Of a stretch of 21,060 bases of DNA, positions 7,660 through 18,097 are shown in pieces. The stretch is from an uncultured Prevotella sp. (GTDB lineage: Bacteria; Bacteroidota; Bacteroidia; Bacteroidales; Bacteroidaceae). A program made the position numbers and the translations under genes. How positions within the stretch are numbered: position 1 is the first letter of the stretch; each line of letters begins with the position of its first letter. The notes under the pieces were generated by a model. That model made no database searches, was not told where the DNA came from, and was given only the letters and a program-made list of their open reading frames with translations. The DNA is taken from contig CAAGFF010000143.1 in assembly GCA_900769055.1 (NCBI GenBank), positions 1 to 21,060 of the forward strand. Direction: 5' to 3'.

Positions 7660-9006
7660 ATGATGAAAATTTTTAGGTTTGGATTGCTTCTTCTGACGCT
7701 TTGCTTCTCTATTGGCAGCATGGCTCAGGTAAACAAATGGCAAGATATATATAAGGTAAAGAAAAAGGATACTCTCTTCGGCATTACCAAGAAATACGGC
7801 ATTACCCTGCCCGAGCTAATGGACGCAAACCCTGTGATGAAAACTCAGGGCTATGAGCTAAAGAAGGGTGATACCATCTTCATTCCTTTTGCCAAGCCAA
7901 AGGAGGAGCAAAAACAAACGCCCGTTCAACAGGCGAAGACCCGGAAGAGTACAGACCCCGTAAGGATAGGGGTAATGTTGCCCCTGCATAATGTAGATGG
8001 CGATGGCAAGCGTATGATAGAATACTATCGTGGTATTCTTATGGCATGCGACTCTTTAAGGGCTGCTGGTATTTCTACTGATGTGAAGGCTTGGAACCTT
8101 CCTATTGACGGGGATGTGGCTAAGGTGATTGGTCAGACGGGTGCTGCGGATTGTGATGTTATATTTGGCCCTCTTTATACTCCACAGGTCAAGCATTTGG
8201 CCGACTTCTGCAAGTCAAAGAACATAAAGCTTGTCATACCGTTCTCCATCAATAGTGACGAGGTGATGAAGAACGTAAACGTCTTCCAGGTTTACCAGAC
8301 TCGAGACCAGATTAACAATGCCTCGATAGATGCTTTCCTTGAGCGTTTTCCAAATCATCATGCAGTATTTATCGACTGCAACGACACTACGAGCAACAAG
8401 GGAATTTTTACTTTCGGGCTACGCAACAAACTTGAGAACAAGGGCAGGAAATACAGCATTACAAACCTGCGTAACTCTGAGGATGTCTTCATCAAGGCTT
8501 TCTCAAAATCTCAGCCCAACGTAGTTGTTCTCAATACCGGACGCTCGCCTGAGCTGAATGTAGCCATGGCCAAGCTCAACAGTCTTGTTGCCAACAATCC
8601 CAATATCAGCGTCTCGCTGTTCGGATATACTGAGTGGATGATGTACACAAAGTACCAGCTTGCTAACTTCCACAAGTTCAATACATACATACCCACTACA
8701 TTCTATTACAATGCTCTGAGCTCAAAGACTATGTCTTTGGAAAAGAGTTATCGCAGATGGTTCTCGGAAGACATGCAGAACTCGCTGCCAAGGTTTGCCA
8801 TTACAGGCTACGACCATTGCCAGTATTTTGTACGGGGAATAAAGATGTTCGGCGAAAAATTCTGGGGCACACGCGACCAGGACATCTACTTGTCCTTGCA
8901 GACTCCGCTATATTTCCGTCGGATGCCAACCGGAGGTATGCAAAACGAGAGCTTCATGCTCATACACTATACCAAAGACAACGGACTGGAGTCAATAACG
9001 TATTAA
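7660..9006 (+). CDS. LysM domain fused to type 1 periplasmic binding protein-like domain
   Basis: The 448-residue protein starts MMKIFRFGLLLLTLCF and has a signal peptide ending near MAQ (about residue 23). A LysM domain follows at about 31-77 (YKVKKKDTLFGITKKYG ... KKGDTIFIPF), which in known families binds peptidoglycan. After a charged, Gln-rich linker (about 80-98), the rest (about 101 to the end) resembles a type 1 periplasmic binding protein of the Leu/Ile/Val class: VRIGVMLPLH, then CDVIFGPLYTPQV and KLVIPFS. It should sit in the periplasm, tethered to the cell wall. No ABC permease or ATPase gene is nearby, so a sensing or scaffold role is as likely as transport. It heads a same-strand run with a PorT-like barrel gene 67 nt downstream. 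The ATG at 7663 is an equally possible start. Confidence 0.88.
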   Translation: MMKIFRFGLLLLTLCFSIGSMAQVNKWQDIYKVKKKDTLFGITKKYGITLPELMDANPVMKTQGYELKKGDTIFIPFAKPKEEQKQTPVQQAKTRKSTDPVRIGVMLPLHNVDGDGKRMIEYYRGILMACDSLRAAGISTDVKAWNLPIDGDVAKVIGQTGAADCDVIFGPLYTPQVKHLADFCKSKNIKLVIPFSINSDEVMKNVNVFQVYQTRDQINNASIDAFLERFPNHHAVFIDCNDTTSNKGIFTFGLRNKLENKGRKYSITNLRNSEDVFIKAFSKSQPNVVVLNTGRSPELNVAMAKLNSLVANNPNISVSLFGYTEWMMYTKYQLANFHKFNTYIPTTFYYNALSSKTMSLEKSYRRWFSEDMQNSLPRFAITGYDHCQYFVRGIKMFGEKFWGTRDQDIYLSLQTPLYFRRMPTGGMQNESFMLIHYTKDNGLESITY

Positions 9007-9073
9007 TGGAAGTTTTGACATGAGGTTGTAGACCTCGCAAAGAACAACTTTCTAAATTTACAATAAATATTTA

Positions 9074-9817
9074 ATGAGGCATTTCATACTATCATTCATA
9101 ATAACACTCATTCCTGGGGCCATGATGGCACAGATTGGTGAGCATCGCAATGATCTCGCCATAGGCTTTAACGGCGGACTGAACATGTCGAGTGTCAGCT
9201 TCACGCCAAAGGTGTCTCAAGCCAAGCTCAACGGTCTCACGGGCGGTATGTCCGTAAGATACGTCTGCGAGAAGTATTTCAGTACTGTCTGCTCACTATA
9301 TGGTGAAGTGAATTACAGTCAGATGGGATGGAAGGAGGATATTGTCGACATCAACGACATGCCTGTAGTAAATCCTGCAACAGGACTGCCAGAGGAATAT
9401 AGCCGTACAATAAACTACATACAGGTTCCGCTCATGGCACATCTGGCGTGGGGTAGGGAACAGAAAGGCTTTTCCTTCTTTGTAAACCTCGGACCTCAGT
9501 TCGGCATCTATATGAGCGAGAGCACAAAGACAAACTTCGACTTCGCCAACCGTAATGTTGCTGATAGGGTAAACCCAGTATGTGCTCAAGACACCATGGC
9601 CGTAGAGAACAAGTTTGACTATGGTATAGCGGCAGGAGCTGGAATAGAGTTCAGCCATCCAAAGGTTGGGCATTTCCTGTTGGAGGGACGCTACTACTAT
9701 GGTCTTGGCAATATCTACGGCGACTCAAAGCGCGACTATTTCGGGTCGAGCAATTTCGGAACGATAACCGTCAAGCTCGCCTATCTATTCGATATTGTCA
9801 GAACAAGGAAAAATTGA
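9074..9817 (+). CDS. PorT-like outer-membrane beta-barrel protein
   Basis: A 247-residue protein with a signal peptide (MRHFILSFIITLIPGAMMAQ) and then alternating hydrophobic and aromatic strands typical of the small outer-membrane barrels grouped as PorT/OMP_b-brl families in Bacteroidota. Visible barrel features are the Gly-rich strand LAIGFNGGLNMSSVSF near the mature start, INYIQVPLMAHLAW and FFVNLGPQFGIYMS in the middle, FDYGIAAGAGIEF, and a final strand TITVKLAYLFDI. PorT itself takes part in type IX secretion in Porphyromonas, but this family is large and most members are uncharacterised, so I do not assign that role. It lies between the LysM fusion and the peptide transporter with short gaps (67 and 41 nt) and no clear promoter of its own, so it is probably cotranscribed. 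Confidence 0.85.
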   Translation: MRHFILSFIITLIPGAMMAQIGEHRNDLAIGFNGGLNMSSVSFTPKVSQAKLNGLTGGMSVRYVCEKYFSTVCSLYGEVNYSQMGWKEDIVDINDMPVVNPATGLPEEYSRTINYIQVPLMAHLAWGREQKGFSFFVNLGPQFGIYMSESTKTNFDFANRNVADRVNPVCAQDTMAVENKFDYGIAAGAGIEFSHPKVGHFLLEGRYYYGLGNIYGDSKRDYFGSSNFGTITVKLAYLFDIVRTRKN

Positions 9818-9858
9818 AAAACAAATAACATTATTAATAACATCTAAACTAAAACATT

Positions 9859-11397
9859 ATGTTTGAAGGACAACCTAAAGGTCTTTATGCGTTGGCATTG
9901 GCCAACACAGGTGAGCGTTTTGGCTACTACACCATGCTTGCCGTATTCATTCTTTATCTGCAGGCCAATTTCGGTTTCGCTACAGGAACAGCCAGCGGTA
10001 TTTACTCAACATTCCTGATGATGGTCTATTTCCTTCCCGTCATTGGTGGTATCGCAGCCGACCGCTTCGGTTTTGGCAAGATGGTAACATCAGGCATCAT
10101 CATCATGTTCATTGGCTACCTTCTGCTCTCAATCCCTCTCGGAGCCGGCACTCCTGCCATCGTAGCTCTATGCATGGCTTTGGTGCTCATTGGTCTCGGA
10201 ACAGGACTCTTCAAGGGCAACTTGCAGGTTATGGTTGGTAAGCTCTATGACGATGCACAGTATGCAGACAAGCGCGATAGCGGCTTCAGCCTCTTCTATA
10301 TGGCCATCAATATTGGTGCCATGTTCGCGCCAACCGCAGCTATCAAGATTATGGAATGGGCACAGGCTTCTCTCGGAGTAAGTGAGGAGGAGTCTTACCA
10401 CTATGCCTTTGCCGTGGCTTGCGCCAGTCTTATAGTTTCTATTGCCATCTATTACATCTTCAGCGGTACATACAAGCACGTGCTCGTAAATGAGAACAAA
10501 AAGGGTGCAGCAGCAGCTGATGGCCCACAGGTGAAGGAACTCTCAAAGGCCGAGACTAAGGAGCGCATCGTTTGCCTCTGCCTCGTATTTGCCGTTGTTA
10601 TCTTCTTCTGGATGGCTTTCCATCAGAATGGAAATACCCTCACACTCTTTGCACGTGACTATACCCAGACAACTTCTGAAGGTCTGCAGAGCATGGCCTT
10701 CGATGTAACCAACCTCGTGGCAATGATTTTCATCGTTTATGGTCTCTTCGGTATCGTACAGAGCACAACAATGCGCGGAAAGAGTATCGGAGGTGTTCTC
10801 ACATTGCTCTCCGTAGTATTCCTTGTTTGCAAGTATATGACTCTCGAAGGCAGCATCGAGGTCAAGGCTCCTATCTTCCAGCAATTCAATCCTTGCTATG
10901 TAGTAGCTCTCACACCTGTCAGCGTGGCATTGTTCTCTTGGCTCAACAAGAAGAAGAAAGAGCCTTCAAGCCCACGCAAGATTGGACTTGGTATGCTTGT
11001 GGCTGCCCTTGCATTCTGCATTATGATAGTAGGTTCCATGGGATTGCTCGACCCGATAGACCAGGCAACAGCTATAGAGAACAATCAGAATCCTGCACGT
11101 GTCAGTGCAAACCTTCTCATCACAACCTATCTCGTCCTGACCTTCGCCGAGCTTCTCCTTTCGCCTATCGGTATTAGCTTCGTTACAAAGGTTGCTCCTC
11201 CGAAATATGCTGGTCTCATGATGGGACTTTGGTTTGCTGCAACAGCCATTGGTAACCAGCTCGTAATGATTCCTGGCTTCCTCTGGGGATGGAACGTATC
11301 GTTGCCAGTAATCTGGGGTGTACTTGCAGGTATCTGCCTACTTAGTGCCCTGTTTATATTCTCGATTATCAAGAAACTCGATAAGGTAAGCGAGTAA
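9859..11397 (+). CDS. POT/PTR2-family proton-dependent oligopeptide transporter
   Basis: A 512-residue inner-membrane protein with many hydrophobic segments and clear POT family marks: GERFGYYTM (18-26) at the end of the first helix region, GLFKGNLQVMVGKLY (116-130) with the conserved helix-4 Lys119, and the PTR2 signature FSLFYMAINIGA (143-154). POT proteins import di- and tripeptides with protons. The canonical ExxER motif reads NxxER here: Asn16 stands in place of the first Glu, while Glu19 and Arg20 are kept. A charged loop (about 208-233) splits the two halves of the protein. The gene starts 41 nt after the barrel gene without a visible promoter and is followed by a repeat-rich hairpin region that probably ends the operon. 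Confidence 0.95.
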   Translation: MFEGQPKGLYALALANTGERFGYYTMLAVFILYLQANFGFATGTASGIYSTFLMMVYFLPVIGGIAADRFGFGKMVTSGIIIMFIGYLLLSIPLGAGTPAIVALCMALVLIGLGTGLFKGNLQVMVGKLYDDAQYADKRDSGFSLFYMAINIGAMFAPTAAIKIMEWAQASLGVSEEESYHYAFAVACASLIVSIAIYYIFSGTYKHVLVNENKKGAAAADGPQVKELSKAETKERIVCLCLVFAVVIFFWMAFHQNGNTLTLFARDYTQTTSEGLQSMAFDVTNLVAMIFIVYGLFGIVQSTTMRGKSIGGVLTLLSVVFLVCKYMTLEGSIEVKAPIFQQFNPCYVVALTPVSVALFSWLNKKKKEPSSPRKIGLGMLVAALAFCIMIVGSMGLLDPIDQATAIENNQNPARVSANLLITTYLVLTFAELLLSPIGISFVTKVAPPKYAGLMMGLWFAATAIGNQLVMIPGFLWGWNVSLPVIWGVLAGICLLSALFIFSIIKKLDKVSE

Positions 11398-11408
11398 TAT
11401 TTGATGTC

Positions 11409-11494
11409 TAACTCGGTGGTTTTCGTTTCAAAAACCATGGTTTTTGCATCATAACTCGGTGGTTTTCGCTTCAAAAACAATGGTTTTTGATTCG
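11409..11494 (+). repeat. Two tandem 43-bp repeats after the peptide transporter gene
   Basis: Copies at 11409-11451 and 11452-11494 both begin TAACTCGGTGGTTTTCG and are nearly identical up to the final few bases. Each carries a palindromic core; in copy 1 the 18-mer CAAAAACCATGGTTTTTG (11429-11446) is a perfect palindrome, and copy 2 (11472-11489) differs by one base. No coding gene explains them. Confidence 0.9.
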
Positions 11495-11511
11495 ACAACC
11501 ACCGTTTTTTT
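11457..11511 (+). terminator. Composite hairpin and T7 tract ending the LysM-barrel-POT operon
   Basis: CGGTGGTT (11457-11464) pairs with AACCACCG (11497-11504). Inside it, a CG/CG pair and then CAAAAAC with GTTTTTG (11472-11489) extend the same axis. Seven T follow at 11505-11511. The shape and position fit a plus-strand terminator 60 nt after the POT stop codon. The same 5' arm occurs again in repeat copy 1 (11414-11421), so two alternative pairings are possible. Confidence 0.65.
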
Positions 11512-11634
11512 GATAGATAAATTGAGACTTAAGAATTTTACTATCACTTCTTTCTCATAGGAGAACGGCAATCTGAAACATCTGCAATTGAAGCGGGAAA
11601 GCTAATGAAATCGTTGCTAAAAATCCGAGACATG
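11512..11634. other. Non-coding gap between convergent transcription units
   Basis: AT-rich sequence between the hairpin that closes the POT operon and the nifJ terminator. I see no gene, promoter or repeat in it. Confidence 0.5.
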
Positions 11635-11673
11635 AAAAAAGGAGCCATATCCGTCGGTTGGATATGGCTCCTT
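11635..11673 (-). terminator. Rho-independent terminator of nifJ
   Basis: AAGGAGCCATATCC (11639-11652) pairs perfectly over 14 bp with GGATATGGCTCCTT (11660-11673) around a 7-nt loop. On the minus strand a run of six T (11635-11640) completes the signal, 43 nt after the nifJ stop. Confidence 0.93.
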
Positions 11674-11715
11674 AATATTTACTCTAAAGGACTGTTATGT
11701 CCTGTTGGTTAACGA

Positions 11716-15303
<3,588 letters not shown>

Positions 15304-15363
15304 TTTGTTATAGATAAAAGTATTAAGTATGTTATGATGTTTTGTTGAAAACAAATAATTCTT

Positions 15364-16551
15364 TTAATAGAGGAAGCCCAGCAGCCACAGGGGTATCTTG
15401 TTGCCCTGACCAACCTCGGTGTTGTACCTGACGTATATGGTGTCGTTGTTGTATCTCAGCTTGTTGGACATCTGTGCATCGCAAATCCTGAACTTCTGCT
15501 CACCGTCAACCGTATAGTAGTTGTCCTTTCCTACCTGATTGACGGTATGGTCCTTCCAAAGTGCATTTACAAAGAATGTCTCCATTACATCCTGTTTTAG
15601 GGTATGTTGCGGATATATGGCATACATCAGGTTTGTGTTGTGCATCATTATCTTTGTGGGCTTCTTTGGGAAATCCTCGCCTACGGGGTAGATAATGTTT
15701 ATAAGGCGTGCATCGGCAAGATATTTTATGTAGTTCATTACCGTCGCACGGCTGGTGTCCACCTGTTCAGCCAGCTTACTGATGTTTGGAGCCTTGGGAC
15801 CGTCAACGGCAATGAGATAGAACAGCTTCTTTATCTTGGCCAGATACTTTAGCTCTATCTGCTTGATGAACAGAATGTCCACCTCGGTCATCATGTTCAT
15901 GGTTTTAAGCAGGTTCTCAGAGAAGTTCCTGTGTTCAAGGAAGAAGGGGTAGAAGCCGTGATGAATGTAGTTCTGGAAATGCTTTATGGGACTTGCCTTG
16001 GGCAATATCTGTTTGATGATATGCTCATGGTCCTTGATTACCTCGTCAAGCGTGTACGGTCTGAAATTGTTGCCTGTCTGCAGGTTCAGGTACTCGCGGA
16101 ACGAGAAGCCACGTAAGTTGTAGCTCTTCACGATGCCGCCTATCTCAGGATTCTCTTCCTTCAGTCTCATCACGCTTGAGCCTGTAAAGACTATCTTTAG
16201 TTCAGGATAGAGGTCGTAGCAAGTCTTAAGCTGGCTGCTCCAGTCTGGCTCCTTAAATACTTGGTCTATAAGCAGAACCCTGCCACCATTTGCAACAAAG
16301 TCACCAGCAAAGTCGGCGATTCCCCTGCCTTGGAAGAAGAAGTTGTTCATGTTTATATATAGGCACTTCCGGTCATCCTTTCCGAACTTCTCCTTGGCAT
16401 ATTGCAGCAGGAAGGTTGTCTTGCCAACGCCACGTGTGCCCTTGATGCCTATCAAGCGGTCATCCCAGTTTATCTCGTCCATAAGGGTACGGCGAACTGG
16501 TGCGTTTGTATGCTCTACGAGATACGCATGGGTTCGGTAGAATGCTTCCAT
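15364..16551 (-). CDS. AAA_14/DUF4143-type ATP-binding protein
   Basis: A 395-residue protein of the Bacteroidota and archaeal ATPase family that combines an AAA_14 domain with a C-terminal DUF4143-like region. Walker A is GTRGVGKT (38-45); the Walker B stretch is RVLLIDQV (91-98), with Gln97 where this family usually has Glu; FTGSS (about 122-126) fits sensor 1. The segment KAPNISKLAEQVDTSRATV (about 252-270) looks like a winged-helix DNA-binding or interaction module. Cellular role and partner are not known for most members. The ATG at 16551 (MEAFYRTHAYLVEH) is chosen because the promoter at 16587-16617 lies between it and the upstream in-frame ATG at 16731. The gene precedes nifJ by 60 nt, but a functional link is not implied by the sequence. 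Confidence 0.85.
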   Translation of the reverse strand: MEAFYRTHAYLVEHTNAPVRRTLMDEINWDDRLIGIKGTRGVGKTTFLLQYAKEKFGKDDRKCLYINMNNFFFQGRGIADFAGDFVANGGRVLLIDQVFKEPDWSSQLKTCYDLYPELKIVFTGSSVMRLKEENPEIGGIVKSYNLRGFSFREYLNLQTGNNFRPYTLDEVIKDHEHIIKQILPKASPIKHFQNYIHHGFYPFFLEHRNFSENLLKTMNMMTEVDILFIKQIELKYLAKIKKLFYLIAVDGPKAPNISKLAEQVDTSRATVMNYIKYLADARLINIIYPVGEDFPKKPTKIMMHNTNLMYAIYPQHTLKQDVMETFFVNALWKDHTVNQVGKDNYYTVDGEQKFRICDAQMSNKLRYNNDTIYVRYNTEVGQGNKIPLWLLGFLY

Positions 16552-16586
16552 AGGGTATATTCTTGGTTCTTTATGGTTATTCTGTG

Positions 16587-16617
16587 CAAAGATAACACTT
16601 ATTTTGAAATTTGCAAA
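16587..16617 (-). promoter_or_regulatory. Promoter of the AAA_14/DUF4143 ATPase gene
   Basis: On the minus strand TTTG (16614-16617), a 19-nt spacer and TATCTTTG (16587-16594) match both Bacteroidota promoter boxes. The predicted leader is about 30 nt. Confidence 0.8.
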
Positions 16618-16631
16618 GTCAAGTTTGCAAA
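16610..16631. promoter_or_regulatory. Paired TTTGCAAA palindromes, possible operator
   Basis: TTTGCAAA occurs at 16610-16617 and 16624-16631, 14 bp apart, and the first copy covers the -33 box of the minus-strand promoter. A further TTTGC follows at 16635-16639. The symmetry and position would fit a repressor or activator site, but AT-rich sequence makes chance matches easy. Confidence 0.3.
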
Positions 16632-16674
16632 AAGTTTGCTTTTTTAGTTTTTTTGCACTTTTATTCCTTTTGCC

Positions 16675-16706
16675 TTTGTCTGACCGCAAAAAAGGCAGTA
16701 ACTTTG
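16675..16706 (+). promoter_or_regulatory. Promoter of the ATP-grasp-like gene
   Basis: TTTG (16675-16678), a 20-nt spacer and TAACTTTG (16699-16706) are full matches to the Bacteroidota promoter. The ATG begins only 6 nt after the -7 box, so transcription should begin at or next to the start codon. Confidence 0.8.
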
Positions 16707-16711
16707 CATGC

Positions 16712-17809
16712 ATGAGATTACACGTTTTCAATCCAGATCACGAGACGGCTATGGCAGCCGATAAGATACCCTTTACTGCACCTCATGCCGCAAGACAGTT
16801 GCGCCATGACCTCGGATTTATTGCTGCATTATGGGCATCCGATAATGACTTGATACTTGTCGATGACAAGGACTCCGCTAAAGAGGCTTTCCGCCGTCTG
16901 CATTTAGGTTCATGTTGCCCAGTTTTTATAGAACCTGACCAATTGCGTCACATACTTGGTGACATACACATAGATGCTGTTTGCCCTTGGGGATGGAACA
17001 AGGTGTTGAAGCATCAGCTACTTCGCTGCGGACTGTCTGATATCGTTCCTCTTCCAGATGATGTTCTGCTTGACCAATGGCGTAAAATGAGTGGTAGGGC
17101 ATGGGCTGCCGAGAATATCCTGATGCCACTTGTCGCTTCAAGTTCCAAACTTGTAGGCGAGGCTTCGATGGTTACCACTCCCGAAGAGGCTCTTAAAGAA
17201 ATTGATGGGCAGACTGCATGGGTGTTGAAGTCGCCATGGAGCTGTAGCGGACGTGGGGTTCGCTATGTTAAAACTGGCGAGTCCAACTCTCATCTGCTGG
17301 GTTGGATTACCAACGTTCTCTCAAGGCAGGGCTATCTTATGCGTGAGCCACTATATAATAAGGTATTGGACTTGGCTGTAGAGTTTCATGTCTCAGAGGG
17401 TAGGGTGGAGTATCAGGGACTTTCTCTTTTTGAAACTAAGAACGGAGCATATACAGGCAACATTATTGCCCCAGAGGAACGGAAGGCGGCTATGCTTTCC
17501 GAGTATATAGACATGGATATAGTTGAGGGGGCAATCCGAGATATAGCATTACTTGCACAGGATATTATATCACCCTCATACACAGGACCTTTTGGCGTTG
17601 ATATGATGGTTGTAAAGGATTATCAAGATAGGACAGTTCTTCATCCCTGCGTTGAATTGAACCTTCGCCGAACCATGGGACATGTTGCGTTGTCGTTGCC
17701 AACGGCCTTCGATGTTCCCACTAAGGTGATGCGTATATGCTATGATAAAACATATCGCCTCCGCATCACAAGGAGCGAAGGCGACATGCCGAAGTTGTTT
17801 GTTTCTTAG
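16712..17809 (+). CDS. ATP-grasp-like protein of unknown function
   Basis: A 365-residue cytoplasmic protein with no signal peptide. The start MRLHVFNPDHETAMAAD looks like a conserved family N-terminus, followed by PHAARQLRHDLG. The second half has the marks of an ATP-grasp fold: AWVLKSPWSCSGRGVRYV resembles the nucleotide-binding Lys plus Gly-rich loop, and GPFGVDMMVV followed by CVELNLRRTMGHVA resembles the metal-binding Glu-x-Asn-x-Arg motif. ATP-grasp enzymes usually join an acyl group to an amine or thiol through an acyl phosphate; the substrate here cannot be named. An in-frame ATG at 16604 would add 36 residues, but it lies upstream of the promoter at 16675-16706, so 16712 is the start. 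The gene is alone in its transcription unit and converges with the small membrane protein gene. Confidence 0.82.
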   Translation: MRLHVFNPDHETAMAADKIPFTAPHAARQLRHDLGFIAALWASDNDLILVDDKDSAKEAFRRLHLGSCCPVFIEPDQLRHILGDIHIDAVCPWGWNKVLKHQLLRCGLSDIVPLPDDVLLDQWRKMSGRAWAAENILMPLVASSSKLVGEASMVTTPEEALKEIDGQTAWVLKSPWSCSGRGVRYVKTGESNSHLLGWITNVLSRQGYLMREPLYNKVLDLAVEFHVSEGRVEYQGLSLFETKNGAYTGNIIAPEERKAAMLSEYIDMDIVEGAIRDIALLAQDIISPSYTGPFGVDMMVVKDYQDRTVLHPCVELNLRRTMGHVALSLPTAFDVPTKVMRICYDKTYRLRITRSEGDMPKLFVS

Positions 17810-17835
17810 GCGGTAATCAAATGATTCCATCCGCC
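17809..17835 (+). terminator. Possible hairpin after the ATP-grasp-like gene
   Basis: GGCGG (17809-17813) can pair with CCGCC (17831-17835), and AATCA (17815-17819) with TGATT (17822-17826) inside it. A T-rich but broken stretch follows. It overlaps the stop codon and lies between convergent genes, so it may serve as a weak terminator. Confidence 0.4.
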
Positions 17836-17858
17836 GTACTATTGTTTCTTTTATAATT

Positions 17859-18047
17859 CTATGCCGTGTATACGTAGTAGACAACAGCAATAGTAATAAG
17901 TGCTATCACACATAATGTGTAGAACAATGTTTTGACAATGATGGAGTTCCTGCGCTTAGCCCTAAGTTGTCTGCGCTTGAAGTTCTCCGCATCATCTGTA
18001 TGTCTATGTCTCATGCGCTTTTTACCCCCCCCTGTGAACATATTCAT
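17859..18047 (-). CDS. Small single-pass membrane protein with a G8 tract near the start
   Basis: A 62-residue protein with a very basic, hydrophilic N-terminal half (KKRMRHRHTDDAENFKRRQL, then RAKRR) and one strong membrane segment at the C-terminus (about residues 38-60, LFYTLCVIALITIAVVYYVY). The positive-inside rule puts the N-terminus in the cytoplasm. Codons 6-8 are GGG GGG GGT, a run of eight G on the coding strand (18025-18032 as C on the plus strand). A second in-frame ATG, Met12, lies just beyond the tract and could be the real start, which would place the G run in the leader. It is 50 nt downstream of the porin gene on the same strand and may be cotranscribed. Function unknown; small size lowers certainty, but composition and topology look protein-like. 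Confidence 0.7.
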   Translation of the reverse strand: MNMFTGGGKKRMRHRHTDDAENFKRRQLRAKRRNSIIVKTLFYTLCVIALITIAVVYYVYTA

Positions 18048-18097
18048 TTTAAGTATTAGTTATAATTGAGTTTTGTATAAAACAAATTAGAGTTTTG

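Noticed and set aside
9022..9036. Hairpin GAGGT/ACCTC between the LysM fusion and the barrel gene
   Set aside because: The stem has only 5 bp and no T tract, so it is not a supported terminator or attenuator.
11127..11498. A 123-codon minus-strand open frame over the POT gene end and the 43-bp repeats
   Set aside because: It runs antisense through a conserved transporter and begins in the repeat array; the repeated peptide phrases come from the DNA repeat.
15304..15363. A separate promoter for nifJ in the 60-nt gap
   Set aside because: Only partial matches to TAnnTTTG occur, and none has a -33 partner at the right spacing; I therefore leave the question open and do not annotate one.
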